Both the position numbers and the translations under genes were made by a program. Shown piece after piece: positions 43,235-56,696 of a DNA stretch of 64,000 bases (positions within the stretch are counted from its first letter, which is position 1; each line of letters begins with the position of its first letter). The DNA comes from Stachybotrys elegans. Its lineage: Eukaryota > Ascomycota > Sordariomycetes > Hypocreales > Stachybotryaceae. The notes under the pieces are model-generated. The model did not search any database, had not been told where the DNA came from, and saw only the letters and a program-made list of their open reading frames with translations. The stretch lies in the NCBI GenBank assembly GCA_020746835.1, contig JAGPNK010000001.1, positions 2,666,001 through 2,730,000 of the forward strand. The letters are read 5' to 3'.

Positions 43235-44083
43235 TTACATCATCATATCCATCGAATCCGAGGGTCCGGCACTGCGCTGCTGCTCAAAGGCTCCATACTG
43301 GTTGGCCATGGCCATCTGCTGCTGGTCTCGGTTGCAGTCGGGGCCGCGGTATACAGGGTCGGTAGCAGCCGAGTAGCATGAGCCGCCGACAGCTGAGCCG
43401 AAGTGGCTGTAGGCCTGGCGTGGCCGGGACTCCCTTTCTTGGCGCTCCTGCTCACGTCGCATAAGCTCTTCATAGCCAGAGAGCATATAAGGCTCCGAGT
43501 CGGAAGAGTGCTGCCATCGGCCATCATTTGTCTGAACGGGGGTGCCATCGAGACTCATGACCTGGTTCTGCTGCTGTCTCTCGTAGCGCATCTGGGCGAG
43601 CTGCTCCTCCTGCTCCACGGTGGTGCTGCTCCATGCCAGGGAAGGGATGTCGCGGCCGTTGCTCGGAGGGCAGATGCTCCAAAGCTCAAGCAGACGCAGC
43701 TGTTGGGGCTGCTCAGCAACACGGAACAGCTGCAGCTGAGAAGGGGTCAGGCCCGCGGGGTCGACTCCGTGCTGGCGCAGGATAGCTTCGGCGTTGAGCA
43801 TTTCGCCAGTCTGGGAGGGTGCCGAAGAGCGGCGAGGGGCCTCGTCTTGTGCCGAGGGGACCGGCGGGCGGGCAATATGGGCTGAATGATGATAGTGCTG
43901 AGAGATGGAGTAGACAATGGGCTGCGCGGGAGCTGCGGGCGGGCTTGGCTCCTGGCGGGGCGCCTCTCGAGGGATGGAAGCCTGGTGAAGCTCGGGATTG
44001 AAGGTCAAGTTGCGGGCAAAGAGAGCCGCGAGCTCGTCGGGCAGCTGCATGTTGTGCTGCATGTTGGGCTGGACGGAAAGCAT
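43235..44083 (-). CDS. Unknown Gln/Pro-rich protein
   Basis: 282 residues if started at the ATG at 44083 (MLSVQPNMQHNMQLPDELAA). An in-frame ATG also exists at 44131, but TCACATTAG just before 44083 looks like an acceptor. A GTACCC about 58 nt upstream looks like a donor, so 44131 may be intronic. The protein is disordered and rich in Gln, Pro, Ser and Arg, with segments GVDPAGLTPSQLQLFRVAEQ, then PSLAWSSTTVEQEEQLAQMR. A Glu/Arg-rich stretch follows (YEELMRREQERQERES), and the end is SMDMMM. A nuclear, transcription-linked role is conceivable from composition only. I do not recognise the family. Confidence 0.6.
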   Translation of the reverse strand: MLSVQPNMQHNMQLPDELAALFARNLTFNPELHQASIPREAPRQEPSPPAAPAQPIVYSISQHYHHSAHIARPPVPSAQDEAPRRSSAPSQTGEMLNAEAILRQHGVDPAGLTPSQLQLFRVAEQPQQLRLLELWSICPPSNGRDIPSLAWSSTTVEQEEQLAQMRYERQQQNQVMSLDGTPVQTNDGRWQHSSDSEPYMLSGYEELMRREQERQERESRPRQAYSHFGSAVGGSCYSAATDPVYRGPDCNRDQQQMAMANQYGAFEQQRSAGPSDSMDMMM

Positions 44084-46467
44084 GGCTAATGTGAGAGAAT
44101 GTGTTAGTGTCAAGCTGTTGAAGACGGCCATAAACGGGGTACCTGGAGATGGGTGTGTGTATATATATAAACTGTTGGGAGAGGCAACAAGGTGGACAAT
44201 AGAAGAAAGAGCAGTGATGAGACGACAAGGCGATGAGCACAGATATCGTCTGCTTTCAATAAGTGACCACGTTCTGAGACTGGTCCCTGGGGCGGTTGTG
44301 TGACGTTGGGAGTATATGAGATGCGGATGCGGATGCGGATGGCGAAGGAGGAGGAGAAGGACTCTTGCTGTCCTCGAAGAAACACTGGATATATTGCGAC
44401 TAAACTAGTAGAAGGATTGCTCGTCGGCGAAGCGACTCTTGACGGTCAAAAGACGAGGAAGGCGCTCGGGGATGAAAGAAGGGTAAGGAATGCAGGTTGG
44501 AAGGTAGGAAGGTGGGAAGGAAGAGAGGCAACAGGTCCAAGATATGCTGCTTGTGACGGTGACCCCTTTACCCTTTAATTCGACCCCGATTAGCTGCAAC
44601 GGCGGTGCGAGGATGGCGGTGGGCGAGGGACGGTGTGAAGTTGGGTTCAAATTGTCACGACCCAAAAGCGGCCAAGGGTCTCGAAGGTGGGGGAGGAGAA
44701 TGGGAGAAGAGAGCCTAACGGTCCGGCAGATGCGGTATTAACAGGGTTTATGTAACGGGTCGCCTGGGGTCGGATGAAATAAGCATGTGGGAGTATGAGA
44801 AGGGGGCCAGCTGCGGATGGCACGGTGTTGTGCTGCTGGGTATTGTCTTGATCTTGTCTCGTCTCGTCGTCTGCGCGGCGCAGGTTGAGCGATGAGAGAT
44901 GCCCAAGAGTGCCTGTAGATTAGGAGTGGATAATAAATAGCACCTAAAGTGATGCGGTGTCTGGAGGGGTATTACAGCAGCATGTGGGTATAAATGGAGA
45001 AAGGAAGGAGGGGCACGGCGGCATGAACAGGCAGTCACACGAACACCCAGAACATGGACTGATTCTTCTTCTATCAGTCGTTAGCCAGGACCGAACACTC
45101 ATGGTCATGGTCATGGTCATGACGCACTTGGTCGATGCGGCAGGTGGAACGTGACGCAAACGACTATGATTGTTATTGCATTGCGCCCTTGATGGCTTCG
45201 CATCGGGCTTCCCATGAATCAGCATCTGTCCAGCTGACAGCGGCCCAAGATGTAACTAGTGCCTGGTGTCCGCAATCATCATAGTCGAGTGCATCAATTC
45301 ACGCCGTGGGTGCATGCCCCTGCATTGACGAGCGCCCTGGCCCATGCATCACCCTTTCAGCCATGGAACCATTACAACCAACTATATCCTGTGCCAGAGG
45401 GAAAACAGTCTGAGAAGACATCTTACGATATGGCCTTGCTTGGTACGCCACGGTAAGACTCTTTGCCCTTGAGATGTACAGCATCGCGAATGCAGCTCTC
45501 CATCTGTATCTACTCGGTACCTCTCTCTTGCAGGGTCACTCTCCCCGCATATTCAAGCTCAAGCACATACATCCATCCATACATACATACTATATTATGC
45601 CAGTGTTGGGATACCAGTTTCACTCTGTGGCATACACATATCGGTCCGTTTGTAGCTCATTCATGCGCAGGACGCGTGCATCCTCACCGCTTCCAAGCGA
45701 CGTGTCTCATCCATGGTTTGTGCTAGGTACCTGTTGATTGTTGGAACCGCCGACGATGCTGATCGACAAGCACATGGCGCAAAAGTGACCAGGGGCGGAA
45801 GGACTCCACGATCCTGGTCACCAGCCACGCACATGTGGCTTGTTGCTTCCTACCCTACGGTACCACTTCATGATAACCTACCAGGCACCTCTCACACTTA
45901 CATACAGGTAGTATGTATCTGCCAACTTGACATGTCGTCTGAACATCCCTAAATGTCGGCATTCCTCTTCTTTACATAATGAATAGTTCCTCCATAGCGC
46001 CCACTATATACGTATGTACGATAATATAGTACGCAAGAGTGCATCATGATGTGCCATTTTCCATCATCTAACACCCAACCCCTATATAAAATACCCTACA
46101 TGCGAACCCCTTCTTACAATACCCATTATAAGAATAGAGGCATAGTAGCCAGAAGAAAATTATTCCAGACACCAGACAGCTACCAGCCTACCACCATAGG
46201 TAGTGGTGAGGTGCTTGAAGATTGATGCACCGAGGTGGAAACACGTGACCCGAGCGGGCGAATCAGAAAGCTCCCCTCCAGAGCTACCTCCAAGGCAGCA
46301 AGCAGCACACGACTTCGGCATCAGACGCAGCACCTCTCTCTGCCTCTCGTACCCGAACTGCATATTCCGCCCACCACCATCCTGTCCACATCCACCATCC
46401 TCCCTCTCCAACCTTTCGGCTCGCCTCCCCAAATCCAAACCTTTCACACAGAAATCTCCTCGGCGCC
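44084..46467. promoter_or_regulatory. Divergent promoter region, Gln-rich gene and PRE10
   Basis: About 2.4 kb between divergent start codons with no credible gene. Features seen are a (GGTCAT)n run at about 45101-45122, GCGGATGCGGATGCGGAT at about 44322-44340 and an AT-rich block at 45960-46140. PRE10's promoter should be at the right end, which is pyrimidine-rich. Confidence 0.45.
45101..45122. repeat. (GGTCAT)n hexanucleotide run
   Basis: Three to four consecutive copies of GGTCAT follow CTCAT within the Gln-rich/PRE10 intergenic region. No coding role is seen. Confidence 0.8.
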
Positions 46468-47488
46468 ATGGTACGTCGCATCGTCATGACCCATTACCGC
46501 CCCTCCGCTTCCACCACCATGCTAATCGCTGCGGGCAGACGTCAATAGGCACCGGCTACGATCTGCTCAACTCCATCTTCTCCCCCGATGGTCGTAACTT
46601 CCAGGTCGAATATGCAGTCAAGGCCGTAGAGAATGGCGGCACCTCAATCGGTATCCGGTGCAAGGATGGCGTCGTCCTGGCCGTGGAGAAGGTGATTGCC
46701 TCGAAGCTCTTGAAGCCCAATGCCAACAAGCGAATCGCCTCCGTGGACACGCATGTTGGAGTAGTATGTCCAGGCCCTGCATCTCCTCGTGTCACCCGTG
46801 CACCCCCGTTCTGACCCCACCCCCCTCCCTCCAGGTCTACTCTGGCATGATCCCCGATGGCCGCCACTTTGTCGAGCGAGCCCGCGACGAGTCCTCGAGC
46901 TGGCGCCAGAACTTCAAGACCCCCATCCCCACAGCCGATCTCGCCTCGCGCATGGGCGGCTACCTCCAGGCCTACACCATGTACGGCTCCGTCCGACCCT
47001 TCGGCATCAGCGCCATCATCGGCGGCTTCGACAGCTCCAAAGACATCCCCGTGGACGGCGAGGTCGGCTCGGGCCCCTCCTGCGGTGCGGGCGGCAAGGT
47101 CCCCGGCAAGCATGGCGGCCCCTTCCTCTACATGATTGAGCCCAGCGGTCTCTACTGGGGCTATCACGGCGCGGCGACGGGCAAGGGGCGGCAGGCCGCC
47201 AAGGCCGAGCTGGAGAAGCTCGACCTCGCCTCGGGCAGCATGACGCTGCACGAGGCCGTCAAGCAGGCCGCCCGCATCATCTACATCGCCCAGAAGGACA
47301 ACAAGGACAAGGACTTTGAGCTCGAGATGACCTGGATCAGCGGCCCCGACGGCCCCACCAAGGGCCGGCATATGGAGGTGCCCAAGGAGCTGAGGGAGGA
47401 GGCCGAGAGACTAGCAAAGGCCGAGGACGATGACGACGAGGATGACGATGAGAACGACAAGAAAGACGACGACAAGATGGAGGATTAA
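46468..47488 (+). CDS. pre10: 20S proteasome alpha-7 subunit
   Basis: PRE10 (alpha7, PSMA3 group) is one of the seven outer-ring subunits of the 20S proteasome. Exon 1 contributes only the ATG (46468-46470) before a 68-nt intron. Exon 2 (46539-46763) and exon 3 (46835-47488) complete a 293-residue protein (yeast 288). The alpha-subunit signature reads [20 protein letters not shown], then [18 protein letters not shown]. The core contains [20 protein letters not shown] and [15 protein letters not shown]. The C-terminus is acidic ([20 protein letters not shown]), diagnostic of alpha7. The gene is convergent with POL5. Confidence 0.95.
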
Positions 47489-47832
47489 ATCAAGTCACGT
47501 TCCCCGGCAGGCGTCTGTACTATCATAATGACATGGTCATAGAAAGAATGGTCATTAAAATCACGACACCCGTCTTGTCAGACGCTGCCACAAACTGCTA
47601 CCAAGTTGCAACGAGATGTCCCTGGTGATATATGTGTGAACGGTTCTATAAAAGGTTTCCCTATCCTTGGGTTGCACCCGATAAAGTCCCCAGAATGATA
47701 CCATTATTTCTCCCATGCTTAAATATCTACAGCTAAACGTCATACCGCCAGCCCCTCTTGGCAAAAAAAAAAAAAAACTTTTATGATCCCCCGCGGCTCC
47801 AGACGTATATACAACCCAACGCCCATCCCTCA
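47489..47832. other. Convergent 3' spacer PRE10/POL5 with poly-A run
   Basis: 344 bp between convergent genes. An uninterrupted A-run of about 15 lies at 47763-47777, close to the POL5 end. Confidence 0.55.
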
Positions 47833-50800
47833 TCAGTTGCGTCCCTGCGAGGCCAGGTTCTGGACCCAGTTGATCCAGTCGACAAAGAAGGCGCTCTGCA
47901 GCTTGGCCTCGCCGAGCCCCCATTCGCTGCCCGTCTTGGCGTACACGGCCCAGACGTGCTTTATCGACGCCTCGTCGGCGCCGATGAGCGTCGAGGCGAT
48001 GATGAGGCTCGCGGCGCTCGCGGCGCGGGCGTACATGTGCGAGTTGTCCTTGCCGGCCTCGGCGTGCACGTCGACGAGGAGGGACAGCAGGTCGTCCTCC
48101 TGGACGCCCTCGACCTTGTCCCCGTTGCCGCGCGCCTTCTTGATGTTCTTCTGCCAGGTGGCGATGAGCTCGCAGGCGCGGCGGCCGAGCTCCTTGGAGG
48201 AGGTGGTGCGGATGAGGTTGAGCAGCGGCAGGAGGATGGCGAAGGTGAGGGGGTTGAGCGCCTCGTTCTTGACGTAGATGCCGAGGAGGTCCAGGATGCG
48301 GTTCTTGAAGTCGATGACGGACTGCTTGGCGTCCTTCTTCTGCTTCTTGGAGTCGGGCTTGGACTTGACCTGCTGCTTGAAGAACTCGCCCAGCTTGTCG
48401 TCGAGCGCCATCATCTCCGAGTCGGACATGTCGGCGTCGGACTCGGAGGACTCTGCGTCGGCGTCCTGGTCCAGGCGGTGGCTGTTGAGGATCTTTCCGA
48501 GGTTCGCTTCCAGGTCGAGGAGCTCCTGCTGGTTGCCGTCCTTATCATCTCCGTCTTCTGCGTCGCTATCTTCCTCGTCTTCATCCTCGTCACTGCTACC
48601 GTCTTCTTCCTCTGCGTCTTTTAGGTTGATGAACTCTACATCGGAGCCCATCTCAACGTCTGACATCTCATCCAGGTCCTGAACATCGCCGTCCTCGTCG
48701 TCATCACCAGAAGAGCCGTCCTCGTCGGCTTCGACCTCGTCGTCTTCCGTATTGAAGAGCTCCTTCTGACCCTTTGTGCTTTCTCCCGAGGCAAGCGGGT
48801 CGGTAAGCAGAGACAGGCCCTCGGCAGAAATTCTGCTGGTGAAGGCATCGAAAACCCTCTGCGACGCATCGCGCATGAGCGAGGATGGACGAGCAACCAT
48901 GGACAATAGAATCTCGACCAGGAATTCTGATCCTCCCTCATCGTCCTCGTCGAGCTTGCCCTCTTTCCACTTGTCAAAGTATTGTGCGAGATCGCTCAGG
49001 ACCTCCATGGCATCTGGCTCCTCGTTGTACAGCTGGAAGATGGACACCGCATGTAGCATGGCAAGGCCTTGTGCCAGGCGTCCTTCTCCCTCCTGCTTGG
49101 GTTTCGATCTCAGGAGCTCGCGCATCCTGGACAGGGCCTCCTCCATGGCGTCCTTGATCTCATCATCCATGGCTAGAGGGTTCTCGGCAGCAGAGGTGAC
49201 GGCCTTGAATAGCGGGCTGAAGTCGTTGGACTTGCGGATGAGCTTCGTAAGCGACGCCGCAAAGTTCGACCGGCACTGTGTCCGCATCTGGTCCGTTAGA
49301 AGACTTTCGGGGATATCTTTGGGCTGCGAGAATGCCAGTCGTGATAGCTCTTGAAGAATAGGGCTGTGGCTAGTTTCCGACACATCAAGAAGGGCCGTCT
49401 CCTTTTCATCTCCAGGCGAAGAGACAGTGAGCGACCTGGACAAGTAGCCAACATATGTGCTGACTACAGAGCGGCCCTCCTTGGGCGGCAGCTTGGACAG
49501 TGACGAGAGAGGTTTGCGTAGAATGGCCAGAATCGCCTTCTCGTTCTCCGGGCTCATGCTGCCGAGCAGCTTCTCCACAGTCTTTGTGTTGGTGCGCTCG
49601 TCGAAGTTATATGCGCCGTTCTTCCCCAGAAGCTTCTCCAGAATGGGGACCAGACAGTCGGGTCTCGATGACACGACGCCCTCGATGGCTTTCAACGCCT
49701 TGGTAGCAGCACGGTGGAGGTAGCGGTCTACCTTGGCAGCTTGGTTCATCAGGCATACCATGAAGTTCTTGCTGAACAGAGACTGCAGCTTGTCCGGTTG
49801 GCCGGCGAGTCCCTCGAGCATCTTCTGAAACACTGTGAATCCCTTGAACTTTTGTCCGTCTGTTGCCTGCTTCGAAAAGAGACCATCTATTATAATATTA
49901 GCATATCGCAGCAATCGAGGGGGAAAGGTTGAGGGTCCTACCATCTACCACGCGAACCCAGAAGTGGTCAAAGTCCTCTCCTTCACGCTCCTCGGCTCGG
50001 GTGAAGTGGCCGAGAATGACATCCCACACAAAGTGCATCTGGGTCGTCGAGTTGGGCTGCCTGTTTCGGTTGGACCCATCGTCGGCGCTGTCCTTGAATG
50101 CCTCCTGGAAGCTCTCCTTGAGGATCGCGGTCACATCACCGAGAGACTTGTTGGCGAGCGGGCTGCGCCAGGGCTTCACCTTGAGGTCGGGGAACTTCTG
50201 AAGAGCAACCAGCCAGATGGCCACACCCTCTGGCGTCATTGCCATGCCAGCATCGGCTACCTTGCTCAGAGTGGCTTGCGCGACATCTCGGCTCATCTGG
50301 TTCAGCGCCTGGACAAGAATCCAGCCGCACTGGGATCTCAACCATATCTTCTTGCTCCCGAGCCTCAGCAGCAGCTCCAGCACCCTATCCCAGCGAGACT
50401 GCTCGGTGAAGAGAATCTCGGATCGAACGAAGCATTCGAGTCCAAAGAGCTGGCCGAAGAAATGGTCTCGCTCCTCCTGCCCTGAGATGTTGCCGATCGC
50501 CTTGGTCTTGTCCACGAGCAGGCCAAGCGTCTTCTCGAATGTCAGTTCGGGGTATTTGGACTGGACATTTTTCGAGCCGAACAGCTGGCCAAGTAGTTCG
50601 GTAATGACGAGGCTGCGGCCGAGACGTGATGCTTTACGACCGCTCGCGAGCCCCGCGAAGAGCTTTCGTTGGAGGTGTCGCTGGAGGACAGCTTCCGGGA
50701 CGCCGTCTCCGTCGAGTAAGGAGGATATGATGCAGTCGGCAGCTTCGATGCGCTCGTTGACGTCTTCGCTAGCGAGGAGCTCGTAGATTGCCGCCTCGCG

Positions 50801-50959
50801 CTGTCTCTCCTCGGTGCTCAGGATTTCGACAAACGGTCGCTTCTCGAGGACCGTCGGCGCAGGGGCTGAAGACTGGGAAGTATCCTTTTTGGGCCTCTTC
50901 TGGCCATTAGATGCCGAATTGGCGCCTTCCTTGGCTCCACGCTTCCTTTTGCTGCCCAT
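47833..50959 (-). CDS. pol5: POL5/MYBBP1A-family nucleolar protein
   Basis: Two exons (50959-49942, 49886-47833) give 1023 residues, matching yeast Pol5 (1022). Despite its DNA-polymerase-like name, Pol5 is a nucleolar factor for rRNA synthesis and ribosome biogenesis. The start is a nuclear-localisation-like cluster (MGSKRKRGAKEG, then NGQKRPKKDTSQ). The conserved opening REAAIYELLASEDVNERIEA follows, with RSLVITELLGQLFG and WLRSQCGWILVQALNQ in a HEAT-like helical array. Residues about 715-830 form a very acidic block (DEMSDVEMGSDVEF, then SSDEDEDEEDSDAEDGDD). The C-terminal helices include EFFKQQVKSKPDSKKQKKDA. The intron (55 nt) has donor GTAGGA and acceptor ATAG. Confidence 0.93.
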
Positions 50960-53043
50960 TGTTGTAGTTAATGGCCGTAGTGAGGAAGGATTTTTCTATA
51001 CTACAGCATCCTGCTCTTGAACCTCGATCCAGAAAAATGTCAATCGATAACTATTCTGCCAGCTTTGACCGCCTTCGGGAAACCCCACCACAGGGAGATA
51101 ACCAAGAATAAGTGGAGAGAAATGGACTTTCTTACTTGGGCGTACCGACACCTTGATTGGCCTGTTGGCCTACCCTACACACATGCGCTATCTCGATTAC
51201 CTTTCCACTGGAAAGTATGCGCTGTGGCGGCAACGTGGCATGGCGTTTGGCGTGGGCGGAATCTGTCATGGCTATGTCACGCATCACGGTGGCAAAACGT
51301 GGGTCATACTGTCCTACTCGCTTGCTATGGTTCGTCCCGCTCGCTCTCGTGGGACAATGCATTTCTCGGGATTTTCTCTGCATACCAACGGCCTCGGTTG
51401 GAGGAGCAAGAGTCCAATCAAGAAGGTGGAAAGTCGTCTCATACCCAAGACCATGCTCCATCCATATCCGCGTAGCCGGTCATGCGACGTAAGGGATCGC
51501 CAACCAGCAATCTGTAACAAGAGACGAGTATCAGATGCAAAGAAAAAAAAAGCAAGTATATATCTCACACTCGAGTATTAAACGTGAACATACTTCGGCT
51601 ACTGGCATGAACTTGAGGACGCATCGGGAACATGTGGGGCCTCAATGCCGAGCCGGTGGATCGGACCGGAGATGCTCGTCGGAGGCACCTCACGTGACTG
51701 CGCGCAAGCTGCGTGACGCGACAGGAGGGGGGACGGCATTCCTTGTTTACTTTGCCCCGCCATGTTCGCGGGTGCATTGTTTACATTGGGACCTCGGACA
51801 CTTTTTAGCCTATCTCTCACACGCCCGAACGAGAACAAGCCTCGCGACTGCAAACGGTGGGCTTCTCCACGCTCTGTGCGAACCCCTTGTCCATCCTCAA
51901 ACAACAGGTCCATGCGTTGCACATCACGCGGTCAGCATTGGGATCCTGAAAGCCCAACCTGCCCCTCTTGTGAGCTTCGGAGAGAAGAGGGAGGGAGGGG
52001 GGGGACGAACGGGCAGTGCGGGTTGAGAGGTGTGTGGATCGGGCGTTGGCGCGCCCAGGACGGTAAAGAGAGAGGGGAAGACGTGAGCTGAGAACAATGG
52101 CGCGTACGAGAAACAGAGCCCTTGACCAGCGATTGGACAAAGGGAAAAAGTGGCTCTGGCGATGTCGCTTCTGCTTGCATACCAAACCATGCCATGTCCT
52201 AGTTTGGGGATGCAGCTCGACCGGGGTTGCCGAGAAGAGAAGAGCTGTGTGAGAGATAAAGAGAGGGGAAGCCAAAAGAAGAAGCAAAAAAGTAAACAAA
52301 CAATCGCTGACCGACACTTTGGGGGGGATCTAGAACCAAGCTACGATGAGCTACAACTTGTTTATTGCGAAGCTATTGCCAGCCGTAGATACGAGGCTTT
52401 CCGCCGCCTCACGGGAAAAAGAAGAGACAGGAAATTGGCGCAGCCAAGCTGCAAAGAATGGAGAGCACGAACCAAAACCAGGAATTGCGACGGGATAAGC
52501 TCCCATGCATGGGTAAAGTCACGTCATAACAATAATACCTAGTTTTATGAATGCACCCATCCATCGCCTGGACGAATTTTTATTATTATTTTGTGATGTC
52601 GATCATGTCGTGCTAAGGCCAAGACGCATGCTTGCTAGCCGCACGCAGATGACGTCTGCCACCGGCAAAGCGACCACACCACCTCTACGATGGAGAGACG
52701 GATCGGATTCACTGGCGGTTAATCGACGATGACAGGCCGGTCGGTAGATCATCAATCTTGATTTCCAACATGCGGGACGGTTACAAGATCCTGTTGAGTG
52801 TTTTGGCTGTGGCATTCTCATGCATTTCCTGAGGCGAATCTGCCATGGTTCTTCTCAATGCTCATCCCACTAATCAGTTTCCAGTATGCAGCACGAACTG
52901 CGATCAGCAAGGCAGACACCCCGACCTCAAACGCCATGCCATCCCAACTCCGCCCGAGGCTTACGTACCTTACCATGTGGTACATCCAGTCGTACGAGCA
53001 GCTGAGCGGGGGGCAGGAGAGACAATGTGAGATTGAAAAAGGA

Positions 53044-53056
53044 GGGGGGGGGGGGG
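53044..53056. repeat. Poly-G run (13 G)
   Basis: Thirteen consecutive G residues in the gene-free region. Homopolymer length is error-prone and polymorphic. Confidence 0.9.
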
Positions 53057-56000
53057 ATCAGGAGCTGTGTCCAACAGTTCAAGGATCGAGATCTCCTGCC
53101 AAAGTGCCATCGTTATCGTTAAGACACCCAGACAAAGGCAGGCCGTAGAGTTCGCTGTTGAGCCGAATCTAGGACAGCGTCGACAACACAACCCGGCCAA
53201 ATCTGGCCAAGGTATCCGGACGTACATACAGTAGTGGCCATAATTGCTTTTGATCCAAGCTGACCTAGATTGGCTGGTGAGACGAAGCGGTCAGCCCTGG
53301 CGTCAGACACGTCGGGGCGAAGAAACGGCCGAAAGAACAACAAATAATATTTTGTGTTGTTCATGATTGCATAGCCATGCAGCAGCGCGCCTTATATTAT
53401 TAGTTTTGTCATTTCCGGTCACCAAAGGAAAAAAAAAACAATCTCGGTGCTGAAATGGACAACTCATTCAACTAATTGAGAAGCGCGGCTCTGTGCGCCG
53501 GCCTTACTTCAAAGGTAGGCGGCTAGCTAGGGACTCGCCCGAGCCATGGACGTCAAAGCCACAGCGCTAACTTGCGAGCTGGGGTTGGTTGCCCTGGGTC
53601 TTCACCTACGCTCCGAGCTGCGCTAGATTGGCCGGGCTATGCCTGAACATGTAAGAGGCTTTGTTTCGCGAAAGAAGACGACGAATCCGGTTGGTGACCA
53701 AAATTGCCAACATGCCACTTTTTTGGCGCGGATTCTCAGTAGTCGGAAACCGATGCCGGTAGATGCTCGTCCATATCAAGGTGGTACATAACACTGCTCG
53801 GATCACGTTGGCTAGATGAAACCCCCACGGTGCGAAGAGCCTCCGAGGCGGCCGTATTGCGATCCCGGTGGATTGGCCATGACATTGCCGTTGATTGCAG
53901 AGTCGACCCTCTCTCCGTCCCGCCAGTTATCCCTTGATTGGTCTCAATGTTTCTGGAAACCTCCCAAGCAGCCAATATAACTCCAGACATATCTTTACTT
54001 TTAGCTCAGAAGCGGGGGCCTGGGGGTCAACATGGCCGCTCAAACGGTAGGGTGACAACTAGAAACAAACGATGGGGTATGTAAGTACTCAGAGCTCCCT
54101 AAGAGTTCGTGATCAAACTGGGGCCACGGGGTCGGGAAAAGAACCCCAAGGTAAAGGAGCGCTTTCTGACCTCTGTTGGCCCGGACGGGGATCGTTCCTT
54201 GGCCTTGTCAGCAAACGAATCCCGACTTGGAAACATGTTGAAGCGGAAGACCAGCCTGCGGAGCAACTTTGTCTCCACGAAGCGAAGCAAATGCCTCCCC
54301 AAGACCCTGGCGTCGTCGTCGTCTTTGTGGGTGCGTTCCACAACCCTTGGCCCGGGAAATCAAGAGAAGCGCCCGGCGACGCTGACTCGATCCTGACTCG
54401 TCTGGGATCTTCTGTCCAGTGTTCCGATGATGGTCTCGAGGGCAGTTCGCATGATGCTACTCACTCATCACCGGCAGATACCGACCAACGACTCCCACCC
54501 AAAACACCCATAGCGCCGGCTGAGCGGCGAGCAGGCAAGCCCACATGGGGGGAGCTTTTCATGGGACTGTACCGAGTATGAATGCACCAATCCAATGTTG
54601 GTGGTTTCACAGCCTGGCCTGCAGATGCATGAGCAATGCACAACATGCATCAGCAGGCAGCGGGCAGCGGGCAGTGGGCAACTAGGTGGATGGGGACCTG
54701 ACGATGCACGTATGTACGGAGCACATAGCTTACATACATGGCGACGATGCACGTATGCATGCACAGCATACCTGATCTGAGGAAGACGAGATGCATCCAT
54801 ACATAGCACATCTCCATCTTGGTAATATGGAGCAGCGCCAATGTGCGCCGCTCTTTACCGACTTTTCTTCATCTTCTTCAGAGGACCGGAACCCTGCTCG
54901 TGATACTATTAGATACAGGTACCCGTTGTCAGTCCACAGCTCTGTTTGCTCGCTCGAGCTTGGGCACGGGCGGATGTGCCCCGGGTCGGCTGAGAGAGTT
55001 ACACTGGCTAATTTGCTCTGGCGAGGGGTGCGATTCGTTGTCTTGGGGCTTGGGGACGGATTACCAAGGGTCGGTCTCCTTCCAAAACAGCCAAAACTTT
55101 GCCGGGGTCCTGTCTCAGGAGGGGGACCCTGGGTTTGGCCCGTTGTCGAAAAAGGCAGAGAGCTGCAGTTGAGCTCGAGCTGGAGGATGGATCTAGCCGC
55201 GTAGCGACTCAATGGTGGGCAAGAAAAATTCCAAAAAGACCTAGCAATGGTCCCAGGCCAGGATCATGAGCTTTTTCTCCCGGGGCCTGGCGTCTCTTTC
55301 CCGTTTCCTTCGCTCGGTAAAGTGCAGAGCGGCCTGTGCGGGATGATGTGGCAGTCACGAAGCGAGCCAGGGAGGAACGGTACAGACGGTACTATACCTT
55401 TTGCCTGCCTTATTATTGGCGATGCAGCGAGACTCGGACCTTCCCTTAGGTAGGTAAGGGTTCTGCAAATGAAGATGGATTCAATCCAAGAAACCCCTTT
55501 TGCAGAGTAATGTTGCGCTTTGGCAGGCGTCCCATGCAGACGGAAATTTGGGCGTGGAAAAAAAATTCTTCAAATCTTCACTTGAATACAGTAAAAATGG
55601 TATTATATGCAGGGCGTTTCGGGATCCCTTGAAGGGTGCCACGAAAGTCGAGTGGAGGACGAGGAGCTCCCCTGCCTCGCCATCACCCAAGAGACGGGCG
55701 AATCCCCAAAGTCGCACGGCATGGTACGGTGCTACGATGCACAGCTGTGCCTTATCTTGGGGACCGCTTACATAGCAGGTGTAATCGCCCGCACAGTGGT
55801 TCGGACTGTGATGACCGGTATGCTGGGGTGCAGAACCCGGGGTTGCTCTGCTGGACGCTGTGTCGCATTGGAGAGTCTTTCTTAAGGGCATGGATGCCTC
55901 TTGCGCACCAGTGTCTCAATGCCCTGGACCACCTCTCGGATAGCTTGCTTCATGTATAGCATTGGCACTAGGTAGGCTGGCCCCAGGCCGGCGTGGTTGA

Positions 56001-56696
56001 GCATACGGATGACGAGCATCAGAAGACCATCATCCATCTATCTGGTGGCGGACGCGTCGCCTACTAGTTTCAAAGCATCGGCTGCTCGGCTGGACAACCA
56101 GATACACGAGGCAGATCTGGGTGATGGCGAGACAGGACACGGCAAAGGTACTGGTAGAGACCCGGAGGAACTACTATGATTACCACTTAGACGTGGTCTT
56201 CAAAAGAGTCACCCACCAATGGGGCCGATGCGCTAGCGGCAGGCGGGAGATTTCTAGATTGTTTCGACCCATTTCCCATGCATCGGAAAGTATGTGGCAT
56301 GTGCTCATATACGGGAGGCTGCAAGGGAAAGTGACTGACATGCCATCTCCAATGCGTGCAAGGAGGGAAGCCATTAATTAATTATTGAAGAGGTCTGATC
56401 GGAGACTAAGTATGTAGGATGAACCAAAAATGGAATCAAAAGCGAAGGGAAGGGGACCAAAAAAAGAAGAAGGAAAAAAAAAAAAAGAAAAGACTGGAGA
56501 ACTCATAGAATGGGTGTGTGTTGTAGCACCGCATCGCCGTGAATCGCATTGGATGGGTGCCGGTGGATTGAGCCCACGGCACTGGTTGACCCCTCCACCA
56601 TACTCTCGAACCGGCTTTGTCCTGATTCTTTGTCCCACCTGGTATCCGACTGTAGTTACATAGCAATTACGTACATACCTCATACCACCGACATAG

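Noticed and set aside
54072..54581. 169-codon plus-strand frame in the gene-free region
   Set aside because: No motif, overlapping equally long frames on both strands, composition like non-coding neighbours.
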